A stretch of DNA of 33,585 nt from Muribaculaceae bacterium (GCA_029060725.1 JAIDTL010000091.1:4022-37606), one strand, 5' to 3'; shown: positions 9,201 to 17,319, numbered from the stretch's first letter. Numbers and translations are program-made. The notes: generated by a model not told the origin, from the letters alone.

Positions 9201-9545
9201 AAGATTCTTAAAAGGATCGGGAGCATTAGGGTCTGAAGCCATCCAGAAGCAGTTGAGATCACTGAGACGGTCGTCGGGCCCTTCCATGACAACCTGCGCA
9301 TCGTATTCTATGACAGTGCGACCACTCATCTTGTCTTTACGCCAGACGCTGAGTCCCTTCGGTGCTACAAATTCAGCGGTATCACCTTGAAAGGTCACCT
9401 TACAAGGGCCCTCCGATTCAATCACCCAATACTTCTTAAAGTCTTTTGCATTAAGTCCGGATATAGACTTAGAGGCACCCATGGCGGAGACTACGTGTGT
9501 AAGCATGGCCAAAGCCACGAGAAGGTTGATATAGGTTCGTTTCAT
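6255..9545 (-). CDS. DUF6250 plus exo-rhamnogalacturonan lyase-like (PL26/YetA-type) secreted protein
   Basis: A 1096-residue secreted protein. Residues 1-24 form a signal peptide (INLLVALAMLTHVVSAMGA). Residues ~30-235 look like the DUF6250 concanavalin-like fold (WKRKD-type SVWRKDKMSGRTVIEYDAQV, GKWYHIKITHDGLRTQYFIDGERIVDF). From about residue 245 a RIFT-barrel domain begins (VPVTFGVPFDAGAVS, LAFWPDGSVKWAAVSG), followed by a large alpha/alpha domain with YGFWNYGDVMHAYD and RHASEVDVYHIG. This layout matches fungal PL26 and bacterial YetA-type rhamnogalacturonan exolyases. The likely role is pectin-side degradation in the periplasm or at the surface, but no SusC/SusD pair or regulator is adjacent. 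Assignment is from domain order; substrate is not proven. A possible -7 box TATCTTTG lies at 9570-9577 on its strand. Confidence 0.75.
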   Translation of the reverse strand: MKRTYINLLVALAMLTHVVSAMGASKSISGLNAKDFKKYWVIESEGPCKVTFQGDTAEFVAPKGLSVWRKDKMSGRTVIEYDAQVVMEGPDDRLSDLNCFWMASDPNAPDPFKNLNKRGGKFVNSYALQLYYLGYGGNHNSTTRFRRYTGDERGVQDEAYRPAIIKEYTDADHLLKAGKWYHIKITHDGLRTQYFIDGERIVDFRDPAPLTEGWFAFRTTLSRTRLTNFSYTCEPLQETDVPLAWVGKAPTSDVPVTFGVPFDAGAVSISTPLAISSGTNTIPTESWPLAFWPDGSVKWAAVSGTVPAGSENLTVRIGQQGKKSNIKDKKKMLAEDDRNRIVVRAGNSEIYIPKVTSPSQIIENIIDSIVTAGVKTAVDGRLVGSVKDSPDVGSVKSTDMKSRLLYSGIERNGTERAVIYLKGVHRSDDGREWLPWTVRLSAFGTSPEIKMTHSFIFDGDQDKDFISSLGVAFDVPMRERTYNRHVAFSTADDGVWSEPVQPLVGRRVLRNPTSGQFTPSVQEMQMRGEKVFEYAEFDEAGQKLIDEWAEWDGFRLSQNGPDGYTIRKKATADSPWIGTFGGHRAQGSVYAGDVTGGLTISMKDFWQSYPSGLEVAGARSPKATVIAWLWNPDAMPMDLRHYDDRPHGLNSSYEDVQEGMSTPYGIARTSSITIRPDAGYRGKANFAANAAAAGLESVLLPTPDYLRRHKAFGIWGLPDRTTPARAEVEDRLDDYADFYKHAIEENRWYGFWNYGDVMHAYDPVRHSWRYDVGGYAWDNTELGSNLWLWYQFLRTADPDLWRMATAMTRHASEVDVYHIGPNAGLGSRHNVSHWGCGAKEARISQAGFNRIMYYLTADERLGDLMSDVTDSDQKLYTIDPMRLAQPREQYPCTAPARLRFGPDWLAYAGNWMTEWERTGNTSYRDKIKAGMNSICALPSRLFTGPLALGYDPATGIITSECDSTLQTTNHLMTIMGGFELNNELMELIPDKDWEDAWLEHATHYKQKAREILRNKFRVSRLQAYSAWKRGDKEMAKEAWHDLLTTAEHTEAPRMSVNMIEGSEVPAPMHEASPISTNDAALWSLDAIYMQEVIPQD

Positions 9546-9810
9546 GTCTGTTTTTTAGGTATGTTTTTGCAAAGATAATAAAAGAATTTGACATATTAAA
9601 ATTACAAAAAATCATTTGCTGAGAATTTTGTGGTATTTGCATGCGGGGCTTGCTCAAAAAAAGATAGATGTGACGGTTTTTATTATCACAAAGGCGCAAA
9701 GGGACAGAGTTTTATCAACGATTAACGATTAACGATCAATTATAGCTTCGCGTCGCAGTTTTGGAAAGCTCGCAATGATTACAGCCTGCTACGCATCGGC
9801 CGGAGTATGA
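9546..9810. other. Intergenic region with short simple repeats
   Basis: No gene seen. It holds the lyase promoter region (-7 box TATCTTTG on the minus strand at 9570-9577) and a triplicated CGATTAA/CGATCAA motif near 9718-9737. Confidence 0.6.
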
Positions 9811-10374
9811 TCACAAGGAATTGATGCGTCGCAACCAGCCTGATCTAAATTTGGCATTGGCAGGACGCGATTGGCATATATGATTCGTGTAAGCTATCCT
9901 TTCTCGTTTGAGAGATTCAAATAATTCTGCAGTATTGCGGGCATTGACGGCATCGAGGGTTTTCTGACCCACTTTGCCGTCTGCTTTTACGCCGAGCAGT
10001 TTCTGAGGAAGTGTGATGCCATAACTGCCACTGGTCCATACCCAGTCTACGAGCATTTCGGCGACTCTTTGATCTGCTATCTGATCGGCTTGCCAACGGT
10101 CCCAGAACATGGTCTTGAGAATATGGAGCCATTCTTCATAGTTTAGTTTGGAAAGATCGACGATAGAGGGGATGCTACGCCCATTTCTTCGGCAATAGTC
10201 CTTGTAGGTTCCTATAGTAACGCCGACAAGTGTTGCCCCTCCCCTATCGGCAGGATCGTTAGCGATTCCTTTCGCTTTAGCTTTAAGAAATAATTGCGCA
10301 TTGGTAGACTCAGGAGCTTTTACGCCGGTTTCCCAAAAGATTATAAATGGAATTAGTTTTTCGAGTTGAGCCAT
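9811..10374 (-). CDS. GH108-type N-acetylmuramidase (phage-like endolysin)
   Basis: A 187-residue peptidoglycan muramidase of the GH108/PG_binding_3 type found in phages and prophage remnants. E15 in FWETGVKA is at the position of the catalytic glutamate, followed by the family motif NDPADRGGATLVGVT. The C-terminal half (LLGVKADGKVGQKTLDAVNA) is the PG_binding_3 module. There is no signal peptide, so release would need a holin or other route. Four copies of a 21-23-bp repeat separate it from the spanin-like gene upstream on the same strand. Together they look like a lysis pair. No other phage structural genes are present. Confidence 0.88.
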   Translation of the reverse strand: MAQLEKLIPFIIFWETGVKAPESTNAQLFLKAKAKGIANDPADRGGATLVGVTIGTYKDYCRRNGRSIPSIVDLSKLNYEEWLHILKTMFWDRWQADQIADQRVAEMLVDWVWTSGSYGITLPQKLLGVKADGKVGQKTLDAVNARNTAELFESLKRERIAYTNHICQSRPANAKFRSGWLRRINSL

Positions 10375-10381
10375 GTTTTTT

Positions 10382-10476
10382 AATTGAGAATTGAGAATAA
10401 ATTTAATTGAGAATTGAGAAAATTTAATTGAGAATTGAGAAAATTTAATTGAGAATTGAGAATTTAGAATTTAGTT
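10382..10476. repeat. Four tandem copies of a 21-23-bp AT-rich repeat
   Basis: AATTGAGAATTGAGAA begins at 10382, 10405, 10426 and 10447, separated by AATTT-type linkers. Each copy is itself a doubled ATTGAGA. It fills the gap between the muramidase and spanin-like genes. Related degenerate text (CTAAATTCTCAATTCTAAATT) lies at 6232-6255. Confidence 0.9.
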
Positions 10477-10514
10477 TTGGGTGGTTTTGAGGCTTAAGAA
10501 TGGAGATGGTAGGA

Positions 10515-10997
10515 TTAACGGGGGCGAATGAATCTGATGATAAGGATGATTATTATAATGAAAAGGATGATTTTGAGCCAAGTTGAGGATGATACCGGAA
10601 TCGTTGCTTCGGCTTTTGTTGCAGATGTCGTTATTTTTGCTGACTTTTCATTTGATGTGGCAGTTAGACTATTGGTGGTAGTGGCAGTAGTTACTGATCG
10701 TTCATGAGTGTTTTGGTGGATTAGATATGCAGACTTTAGCCCTTTGATAGAGACTTCTCCAATAGAGTTTATTCGGATTTCACCAGCTCCGTCAGAGAAT
10801 TCAAGATGGTCTTGGGCAATGCAAGAGGATATGGATTCAGTTTTTTCGATATTGGTAAAGGAACGGACGCTCAGGTCTGTTTGGACTATACACGAGTCAT
10901 TGGCAGAGTAGTTTGATACTTCTACCGTCTTGTGGCTTCTGCATGCAGAGATAGCAATGACAATAAATAAGATAGAAAATTTCAAATAATTCTTCAT
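10515..10997 (-). CDS. Lipoprotein with C-terminal membrane helix, unimolecular-spanin-like
   Basis: A 160-residue protein starting at ATG 10995-10997; the earlier in-frame TTG lies inside the promoter. The N-terminus MKNYLKFSILFIVIAISAC is a lipoprotein signal with Cys19 in the lipobox. The last ~22 residues (TWLKIILFIIIIILIIRF, then IRPR) form a strong membrane helix. The middle is Ser/Thr/Ala-rich and could span the periplasm. An N-terminal lipid anchor plus a C-terminal inner-membrane anchor is the known layout of phage u-spanins such as T1 gp11, which fuse outer and inner membranes after endolysin action. The muramidase gene directly downstream supports this. Function is inferred from topology only; sequence homology is not visible. 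The -7 box TAACTTTG (minus, 11013-11020) lies only 16 bp ahead of the start. Confidence 0.72.
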   Translation of the reverse strand: MKNYLKFSILFIVIAISACRSHKTVEVSNYSANDSCIVQTDLSVRSFTNIEKTESISSCIAQDHLEFSDGAGEIRINSIGEVSIKGLKSAYLIHQNTHERSVTTATTTNSLTATSNEKSAKITTSATKAEATIPVSSSTWLKIILFIIIIILIIRFIRPR

Positions 10998-11060
10998 AAG
11001 GGATTTTTTCTGCAAAGTTACAATGCAGAATAAGCAAGCTTCCCTTATCCTGATAAATTT

Positions 11061-11527
11061 GGTTCTTCTTCAATTTAGTTGAAAAAACTTTAGGATGGAG
11101 AACACGTAGAGGGCCCAGGGGGTGGTGGGAGCGCAGTAAATATTTTTTGCCAACTTGAACTTAAATGTTAGGCTCAGAACTTATCAAAGCGCAAGAACTA
11201 GCAGATTATCTCAGAATTAATTAATCTACAATCTTATCTATTATGTCGATGATCAGGGCTCACACAGAGGGCTCACGGAGTTTTTATTCATATAAAATCA
11301 GAAATGAGATATATTAATTAATAATGATATCATTCACAAAGGGGCATTGCTTCGCTTGCCCTTGAAGCTCACGGAGACTCTCCTGAATAGCAACCTTAGG
11401 TATGACAATATGGGATGGGAGACTTGGATTTATACTTTGATGTTATATTGGCTCGGATCTTCTCAGCACAGATGTTGTCGGGATGAGCACAGAAATCATA
11501 AAATTTCAACTAATTTGAAGAAGAACC
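11061..11527. mobile_element. Non-autonomous inverted-repeat element (MITE-like), copy 1
   Basis: The 467-bp element begins GGTTCTTCTTCAATTTAG and ends with the near-perfect inverse (CTAATTTGAAGAAGAACC). A perfect 8-bp target duplication ATAAATTT flanks it at 11053-11060 and 11528-11535. From about 11150 to the right end it is nearly identical to copy 2 (21680-22147), while about 60 bp near the left end differ strongly. No transposase is encoded. GG-starting ends and 8-bp duplications are typical of the ISL3 family, so an ISL3 transposase may mobilise it (inference). It landed about 30 bp beyond the -7 box of the spanin-like gene. Confidence 0.92.
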
Positions 11528-11551
11528 ATAAATTTCACGCAAATTTTTTAA

Positions 11552-11589
11552 CCTGTATCACAAAATGGGACAGTCGGATATTAATTTTG
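11552..11589 (+). promoter_or_regulatory. Orphan promoter with WYL-regulon-type operator
   Basis: A dyad-type site CCTGTATC-ACAAAAT-GGGACAGT (11552-11574) is followed after exactly 7 bp by the -7 box TAATTTTG (11582-11589). The same site and spacing occur at rtcB, the WYL gene and the AAA+ gene. No gene starts within 300 bp; the next is the DUF262 pair at 11920, which has its own promoter. A transcript starting near 11597 would carry the hairpin at 11648-11686. It may be a long-leader second promoter for the DUF262 operon, a small RNA promoter, or a remnant of a lost gene. Confidence 0.75.
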
Positions 11590-11647
11590 CTGCAGAAGAT
11601 ACCGATAATTCGACTTTCGTAAGAATAATCATCCACTAACTTCAAAG

Positions 11648-11686
11648 ATTCCCCTTTAGTGAATAATATTTCAGGAAAGGGGAATC
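11648..11686. other. Perfect 11-bp hairpin in leader region
   Basis: GATTCCCCTTT (11648-11658) pairs with AAAGGGGAATC (11676-11686) across a 17-base AT-rich loop. It is not followed by a clear T-run, so terminator activity is uncertain. It lies about 50 bp downstream of the start expected from the orphan promoter. From here to 11850 I see no gene. Confidence 0.6.
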
Positions 11687-11850
11687 AAATTTATTGACAC
11701 ATATAGAATTAAAGTTATAACATTGCAATCTTAGTTATACCGTGGAAGTCTATGCAGAAGAAAAAACTGCAAAGAATATTGACTCTCTTTAGAAAGATAA
11801 TTTTGGAGATATTATTTGAAGACTCGCTTCGCTTAATAACCGTGTTATTG

Positions 11851-11882
11851 TTTGGTCGGTTCAAATAATATTTGTAAATTTG
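11851..11882 (+). promoter_or_regulatory. Promoter of the DUF262 operon
   Basis: TTTG (11851-11854) and TAAATTTG (11875-11882) are separated by 20 bases, a consensus Bacteroidetes promoter. The ATG at 11920 is 37 bases beyond the -7 box. Confidence 0.8.
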
Positions 11883-11919
11883 CACATACATTAGAAATTT
11901 GATATAAATATATAAAAAT

Positions 11920-13635
11920 ATGGCCAATGATTTTGGAAAGATGGTAGTATCCCAAATAAAGGGGATATTTAGAATACCTTCTTATCAGCGTGGATATAGA
12001 TGGACGTCAGATGAAATAGTGCGTCTATTGGATGATGTGTACGAACACAAGGAAAACCAAAATTCATATTATCTTCAACCCATAGTTGTAAAAAGGCTCT
12101 CCGCTACAAACATTGCAGAAGAAGACTGCGAATATGAATTAATTGACGGACAACAGCGTCTTACAACACTATTCTTAATCATAAGTTCATTAAAAGAGTG
12201 GCTTCCAAAGGTGAGTCCAAAATATTCTATTTCTTATGACACTAGAGATTCTAGTTGGGACTATATAAATTCTCTTTTATCTGATACAAAAAAAGCAGAA
12301 CAAGAAAAAGATAAATATATCGATTTTCGATATTTATATAACGCTTATAAGACAATACAGGAATGGCTAAATAACCAGGAGGATCCTTCAAGTGTTTGCA
12401 TAGAATTGTATAAACTTCTTTCAGACAAAGTCAAGGTCCTTTGGTATGAAGTAGATAATAACGAAAATGGACATAAGTTATTTAAACGACTTAACATAGG
12501 ACGTATCCCACTTACAAATGCTGAACTAATAAAGGCTCTTTTCCTCAATAGAAATAGCCTAAAGACGATACGTTCTGATAAAAATTTAAACCAGAACGAA
12601 ATTGCCTTGCTTTGGGAAAGAATGGAACAAGAGCTCAGAAACCCTGAATTTTGGTCTTTTTTGACAAATGTTGATGCTAATAAATATCCAACACGCATTG
12701 AACTGATTGTTGACTTAATGTCTAAAAAGAAAAAGAACGAACGTGATAAATATTTTACTTTCTTCTATTTCAATGATTTAATTACAAAGAATAATAAATC
12801 TATTGAAGAACTTTGGGACGATATTTTATTCTATTTTGACACTTTAAAAGTGTGGTTTCAAGATCGTGAATTATATAATCGTGCTGGATGTCTTGTACTA
12901 TTGGGAGAACGAATTTCTAATTTGATTGAAGAAACAAAACACCTGAAAAAAACTGAGCGTCTATCTACGCTCGAAGAAAAAATACGCAACAGACTTGTTA
13001 AGAAAGATGAAATACTTTCGTTAAGATATGGTTCTGATAACACCAAAATCAAGAATGTTCTGATATGGTTTAATATCAAGACTATGGATAATTCCGGAGA
13101 ACGATTCCCATTTAATCGTTTCAAGGAAGCTCCCGGTTGGAGTCTTGAACATATACACGCTCAAAATTCTGAGGGTTTATATTTTGAGAAAGAACGTCAT
13201 AATTGGTTGGAAAAACAATTTAACGCATTTGACGCATTACCTCAAACAGCGGAAATAGATGAAATTAAAGAAGATGTTAAAAATGCTATAGCTAAAGAAA
13301 CTATCGGTGGTGATCTTTTTTCTGACTTATTTAAACGTATTACCTCGCTTTTTTCAGCCAATTTAGCTGATGATGATCTTAATGCCAATATGCATTCAAT
13401 AAAAAACCTTGCACTTCTTAAAACAGATGCTAACGCGGCTTTAAACAACTCAGTGTTTGAAGTGAAAAGACATGATATTGCTCAACTTGATAAACAAGGC
13501 TATTTCATCCCAGTATGTACACGCAATGTATTTACTAAGTATTATTCTCCCGCCGGGGAGAATCAGCCATACCTATGGACTGACAAAGATAGGGATGCAT
13601 ATTATGACGAAATTTTGAATACTGTCTATTCTTAA
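11920..13635 (+). CDS. GmrSD-like DUF262-HNH (DUF1524) protein, putative modification-dependent nuclease
   Basis: A 571-residue protein of the GmrSD/BrxU class, type IV restriction enzymes that cut modified phage DNA using NTP. The N-terminal DUF262 (ParB/Srx-like) domain has IPSYQRGYRW near residue 18 and the nucleotide-site motif DGQQRLTTLF at residue 76. The C-terminal DUF1524 HNH nuclease has LEHIHAQN with H411 and H413, followed by NLALLKTDANAALNNSVF and KR, the usual downstream Asn and basic residues. Both key motifs are intact, so it should be active. It is followed after 13 bp by a second DUF262 gene. Base composition is lower in GC than the flanking housekeeping genes. A defence role is inferred from the family; modification specificity is unknown. 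Confidence 0.88.
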   Translation: MANDFGKMVVSQIKGIFRIPSYQRGYRWTSDEIVRLLDDVYEHKENQNSYYLQPIVVKRLSATNIAEEDCEYELIDGQQRLTTLFLIISSLKEWLPKVSPKYSISYDTRDSSWDYINSLLSDTKKAEQEKDKYIDFRYLYNAYKTIQEWLNNQEDPSSVCIELYKLLSDKVKVLWYEVDNNENGHKLFKRLNIGRIPLTNAELIKALFLNRNSLKTIRSDKNLNQNEIALLWERMEQELRNPEFWSFLTNVDANKYPTRIELIVDLMSKKKKNERDKYFTFFYFNDLITKNNKSIEELWDDILFYFDTLKVWFQDRELYNRAGCLVLLGERISNLIEETKHLKKTERLSTLEEKIRNRLVKKDEILSLRYGSDNTKIKNVLIWFNIKTMDNSGERFPFNRFKEAPGWSLEHIHAQNSEGLYFEKERHNWLEKQFNAFDALPQTAEIDEIKEDVKNAIAKETIGGDLFSDLFKRITSLFSANLADDDLNANMHSIKNLALLKTDANAALNNSVFEVKRHDIAQLDKQGYFIPVCTRNVFTKYYSPAGENQPYLWTDKDRDAYYDEILNTVYS

Positions 13636-13648
13636 TAATCAGAATATT

Positions 13649-15754
13649 ATGGATAAGAAAACATTTCCAGAACTTTTCTCATTTACAGATGAAAATAAGA
13701 CCACCAAAGATATTCCTCTTGTCATCCCAATGATACAGAGAGATTACGCTCAAGGAAGGTCTTCAGCAGAAGAAATTAGAAAATCATTTGTCAAAGCTTT
13801 ATATGATGCATTGTCCAGCAATCAGGAGATTAATCTTGATTTTGTTTATGGATCTTATGAAAATATTGACGATAATAAGGCGTTTATTCCTCTGGATGGA
13901 CAACAACGTTTGACAACACTTTTTCTTTTATATTGGCTTATAATCAAAAAGGAGAAGATTGAGGATAATGTAAAATTCTTAGAAAGATTTACATATAAAA
14001 CAAGACATACTACTCGGGCATTCTGTGATTTCTTAACACATAAATTCATTCCTGAGTTTGAACATTCACTTTCTTTTGAAATAAAAGAAGATCCACAATT
14101 TATATTATTGTGGGAGAATGATCCTACTGTAAAGGGTATGCTTGTCATGTTGGATGAACTGAATCAAAAGTTTTATGGGAATCACCCTGATTCTAAATAT
14201 TGGGATCGATTACCCAATATTACATTCTTCTTTGCAGATTTAGATGAACTTGGCATTTCTGATGAAATCTATATAAAAATGAATTCGAGAGGAAAACCGC
14301 TGACACCTTTTGAGCACTTTAAGGCTGAGTTAGATAGCATTATTTCAAATGCTGACTTTTCAGAAAAGGTTGACACAGTCTGGACTGACGTTTTCTGGAG
14401 AATTCGAGATGAAAACGGAACTCAATTACCTGTAGTGGATGATGCTTTCTTGCGGTATGTCCATTTTGTCGCAAATATTATCTGCTTAAAAGAATCCGGT
14501 CTTGAAGCCCCGGCAGATCATTTTGAAATGATAAAAGATGTATTCTTAAAGAAGGAAAATCAGATGCTTCTTGAGAAATCTCTTGATGCTTGGGTAGAAC
14601 TCGATTCTGATAAGTTCTTTGAAAGTTGGTTTATCGAAAATCAACCATCTGGTAATTCATTCTTGGTCAACATTCATCAGTCAGTCAACCTTCTAAAGAA
14701 ATTGAGCAAAGGCGAAGAACAGAATATGCGTAATGTACTTCTACTTTGGGGTTGCATCGTTTATATTACTAACAAAGAGTCAATTTCAGAAACGGAGTTC
14801 AGAACAAGAATTAGAGTATTACGAAACCTGACTTTTAATTCTGAATATGAATTTCGTAAGGAAAGATATACAGCGATTGTTACCGAAACCGAAGAATTGA
14901 TCCTTTTTGGTACAATTAATCTCGAAACCAATTCCTTCAACCAGCAACAAAAAGTTGAGGAAGCGCAGAAATTAGAGTGGATTAGAAATAACGACGAGAA
15001 ACATGAACTCATTCTTTCTTCCTTGGAAAACAACAATCTGTTGCTTGGGTCTACCTGTTTAATAGGCACAGACAATTATGATTATTTCGATACCTTCAAT
15101 AATACTTTCAAAGATTCGTTAAATGAACAGGAATGGATTGAGGTTTCAAAAGCCCTATTGACATACGGAGATATAGCGTATCGCGAAAATTCTTGGAGGG
15201 TACTTGTTCCAGGGAAAAACTCTGGAATATGGAGAAGTTATTTCGGACCTAATACTCACTCAGATTTTAGGAAAAGAGCTACTTCTGCAATTACAGGATT
15301 TTTAAAAGATTCAAAAAATGGGCTCAATAGAAAACAAATTGTCGAAAATTGGATCCAGCAACAGGATCATTATGATTGGAGATATTACTTTATTAAATAT
15401 CCTATCATAATTCAAAAATCTCAGTACGGTAAATATTGGTTCCCAGGAGACAAAAAAGGTTGTCATTTCTACGCCATGCACACACCTTTGAGTACAAGTG
15501 GACGTCATTGGGAAGGGATCTTACTCGCTCTTTCTAATGAGAAAGGCTGGTCATTAGGAGATTACGGTAATGGATTAATGCTCGAAGGAACCAATAAGTT
15601 TTTGATCAATGAACGTCACCAATCAGAGATTAAAGAATCAGAAGATGAAAATCAAACCAAAATCATTGAAACAATAAATATTGAAAATGATCACGAATAT
15701 GATTTAGTAGACCGAGTAGAGTTTCTTAGACTTATTTTAAGAAAATATAGGTAA
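13649..15754 (+). CDS. DUF262 protein without recognisable HNH domain, partner of the GmrSD-like nuclease
   Basis: A 701-residue second DUF262 protein, 13 bp after the first. The N-terminal domain has IPMIQRDYAQGR near residue 27 and DGQQRLTTLF at residue 83, and a further DUF262 landmark (DEIYIKMNSRGKPLTPFEHFKAELD). The C-terminal ~250 residues show no HxH/N HNH signature; instead there is an aromatic, basic module (KSQYGKYWFPGDKKGCHFYAMHT) that I do not recognise. This suggests a sensor or NTPase subunit paired with the nuclease of the first gene. Such DUF262-DUF262 pairs recur in bacterial defence islands. An RNA or DNA modification sensor are both possible roles. Terminated by the hairpin at 15805-15847. 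Confidence 0.82.
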   Translation: MDKKTFPELFSFTDENKTTKDIPLVIPMIQRDYAQGRSSAEEIRKSFVKALYDALSSNQEINLDFVYGSYENIDDNKAFIPLDGQQRLTTLFLLYWLIIKKEKIEDNVKFLERFTYKTRHTTRAFCDFLTHKFIPEFEHSLSFEIKEDPQFILLWENDPTVKGMLVMLDELNQKFYGNHPDSKYWDRLPNITFFFADLDELGISDEIYIKMNSRGKPLTPFEHFKAELDSIISNADFSEKVDTVWTDVFWRIRDENGTQLPVVDDAFLRYVHFVANIICLKESGLEAPADHFEMIKDVFLKKENQMLLEKSLDAWVELDSDKFFESWFIENQPSGNSFLVNIHQSVNLLKKLSKGEEQNMRNVLLLWGCIVYITNKESISETEFRTRIRVLRNLTFNSEYEFRKERYTAIVTETEELILFGTINLETNSFNQQQKVEEAQKLEWIRNNDEKHELILSSLENNNLLLGSTCLIGTDNYDYFDTFNNTFKDSLNEQEWIEVSKALLTYGDIAYRENSWRVLVPGKNSGIWRSYFGPNTHSDFRKRATSAITGFLKDSKNGLNRKQIVENWIQQQDHYDWRYYFIKYPIIIQKSQYGKYWFPGDKKGCHFYAMHTPLSTSGRHWEGILLALSNEKGWSLGDYGNGLMLEGTNKFLINERHQSEIKESEDENQTKIIETINIENDHEYDLVDRVEFLRLILRKYR

Positions 15755-15804
15755 CCAAACGAATACATAATTCTTATAAGCGGTATTTTTTAATAAATAG
15801 AATT

Positions 15805-15847
15805 ATGTCCATATCTGTGCTAAAAAACACAATATGGACATTTCTTT
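15805..15847 (+). terminator. Rho-independent terminator of the DUF262 operon
   Basis: ATGTCCATAT (15805-15814) pairs perfectly with ATATGGACAT (15832-15841), with TGTG/CACA extending the stem inside, followed by TTCTTTT. It lies 50 bp after the stop of the second DUF262 gene. Confidence 0.85.
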
Positions 15848-16121
15848 TGACGACTTATATGTTAATTCCTATGGTTAATTTGTCTTTTTTAAATAATATT
15901 GCATAAAACGCATCATGCTTCGAAGTTTCTTTTTGGGAAGTACTTCTTTGATGTAGAAATAATTCTTTTTAATGATTATCCTCAATAAACCCCAACTGAT
16001 AATCAGAGGCTTAGAATATACAATATATTTAAGACCCTGATTATCAGTTGTTTTATTGCTTAAAAATTTGGTTTTCTCGATTATTTTTTGTATTTTTGCA
16101 TATAATTAATTCTGAGAGACC

Positions 16122-17066
16122 ATGAATCTGATAGAGTTCAACAGACACTTCCCCAACGAGGAGGCTTGCAAGGAGCATCTGAAAGCCTTGCGTGAGCGCA
16201 ATGGCATAACTTGCCCCAAGTGTGGATGCACCCACCATTATTGGAAAGGGTATCGCAATCAATGGCAATGCTCACGTTGTGGACATCGCACTTCACTTAC
16301 AAGTGGTACTGTTATGCATGGCACTAAACTGCCATTGCTCTATTGGTTCATTGCGATACATCTGCTTACATCTACCAAGACCACCTTCTCAGCGTCAGAA
16401 CTGCAGAGGCAATTGGGACACAAGAGATATCAGCCCATTTGGGAACTGCTTCACAAGTTGAGGACAATCATGGGGCAGAGGGATGCTCAATATACCCTCA
16501 GTGGTGAGATAGAACTTGACGAGGGATTCTTCACAGTGGATTCAGAGGAGTACGATGCCAATGCCCCAAGGCATAGGGGAAGAGGCTCTGAGGCGAAAGC
16601 CAAAGTGCTTGTGATGGCAGAGAGCAAGCAAGAGGAGCATCCAACGAGAAGGGATGTCACTCGCTCAGTAGGTCACATCAAGATGCAAGTAATACCTAAT
16701 CTGAGGGCAGAGACCATAGATGAGGTGGTGATGGACTCCATGGAGCAAGAATCCATAGTTACAACAGATGGCTCTACATCATATACGAATTTTACAGATA
16801 TGGTTGAGGAGCATCATGCCCAAGTGATACCACCAAGGGAGGTAGGCAAGGTCTTGCCATGGGTACATATAGTTATAAGCAACGCCAAGAGGCAGTTGCT
16901 AGATGTGTTCCACAGCGTGGATGTAGAGTTCTTGCAGAGTTACTTGGATGAATTCTGCTATAGGTTCAATAGAAGGTACTGTGACTGTTTTGAGAGGTTG
17001 ATGTTTGCGAGCGTGACGTATCAGAACACGTTTATGCATAGGACGTATGAGAAGAATGTGGCGTAA
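16122..17066 (+). CDS. IS1595-family transposase (ISXO2-like)
   Basis: A 314-residue DDE transposase. An N-terminal zinc ribbon has C31-x2-C34 (CPKCG) and C50-x2-C53 (CSRCG). The ISXO2-like catalytic domain shows GEIELDEGFF (first Asp, D133), VTTDGSTSYTNF (second Asp), and the family C-terminus WVHIVISNAKRQLLDVFHSV followed by YLDEFCYRFNRRYC with the third acidic residue. The C-terminal end looks complete. Its GC content is visibly higher than that of the two passenger genes after it, so the passengers were probably acquired from elsewhere. It is intact and could be active. Confidence 0.95.
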   Translation: MNLIEFNRHFPNEEACKEHLKALRERNGITCPKCGCTHHYWKGYRNQWQCSRCGHRTSLTSGTVMHGTKLPLLYWFIAIHLLTSTKTTFSASELQRQLGHKRYQPIWELLHKLRTIMGQRDAQYTLSGEIELDEGFFTVDSEEYDANAPRHRGRGSEAKAKVLVMAESKQEEHPTRRDVTRSVGHIKMQVIPNLRAETIDEVVMDSMEQESIVTTDGSTSYTNFTDMVEEHHAQVIPPREVGKVLPWVHIVISNAKRQLLDVFHSVDVEFLQSYLDEFCYRFNRRYCDCFERLMFASVTYQNTFMHRTYEKNVA

Positions 17067-17103
17067 AGTAATGTAATTTTATAACTTAAAGATATTTATT
17101 GAT

Positions 17104-17319
17104 ATGAGATTTATTAATGAGGAAGATTTAAATGAAGAGTCTTTTGCAAGATTTTGCGAAGAGATATCAGAAATAAGAAGAACTGCTAAAAAGAGACATA
17201 ATCTTTTAGCAGAACAACCTATGCCTAAATTTAATACTGTAGAAGAGGCAAGAAAATATTTTGAGTCTACTCCTTTTGAAGAATGGGAAAATAAGGTGAA
17301 AGAGAAATATGGATTTTAA
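17104..17319 (+). CDS. Small acidic protein of unknown function, first IS passenger gene
   Basis: A 71-residue protein rich in Glu, Phe and Lys (NEEDLNEESFARFCEEISEI, TVEEARKYFESTPFEEWENK). No known motif; predicted mostly helical. Its TAA stop overlaps the ATG of the next gene (TAATG), so the two are translationally coupled. A small acidic protein ahead of a larger one resembles antitoxin-toxin or immunity-effector order, but nothing in the sequence proves that. Very AT-rich compared with the transposase upstream. The ATG follows the transposase stop by 37 bp with little ribosome-site signal, as is usual in this phylum. Confidence 0.7.
   Translation: MRFINEEDLNEESFARFCEEISEIRRTAKKRHNLLAEQPMPKFNTVEEARKYFESTPFEEWENKVKEKYGF

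Noticed and set aside
9811..11015. An integrated prophage
   Set aside because: Only lysis-type genes are present; no integrase, terminase, capsid or tail gene was found in the window.
11347..11622. 91-codon plus-strand reading frame
   Set aside because: It lies mostly inside MITE copy 1 and runs across its target duplication; copy 2 does not keep it as a gene with any promoter.
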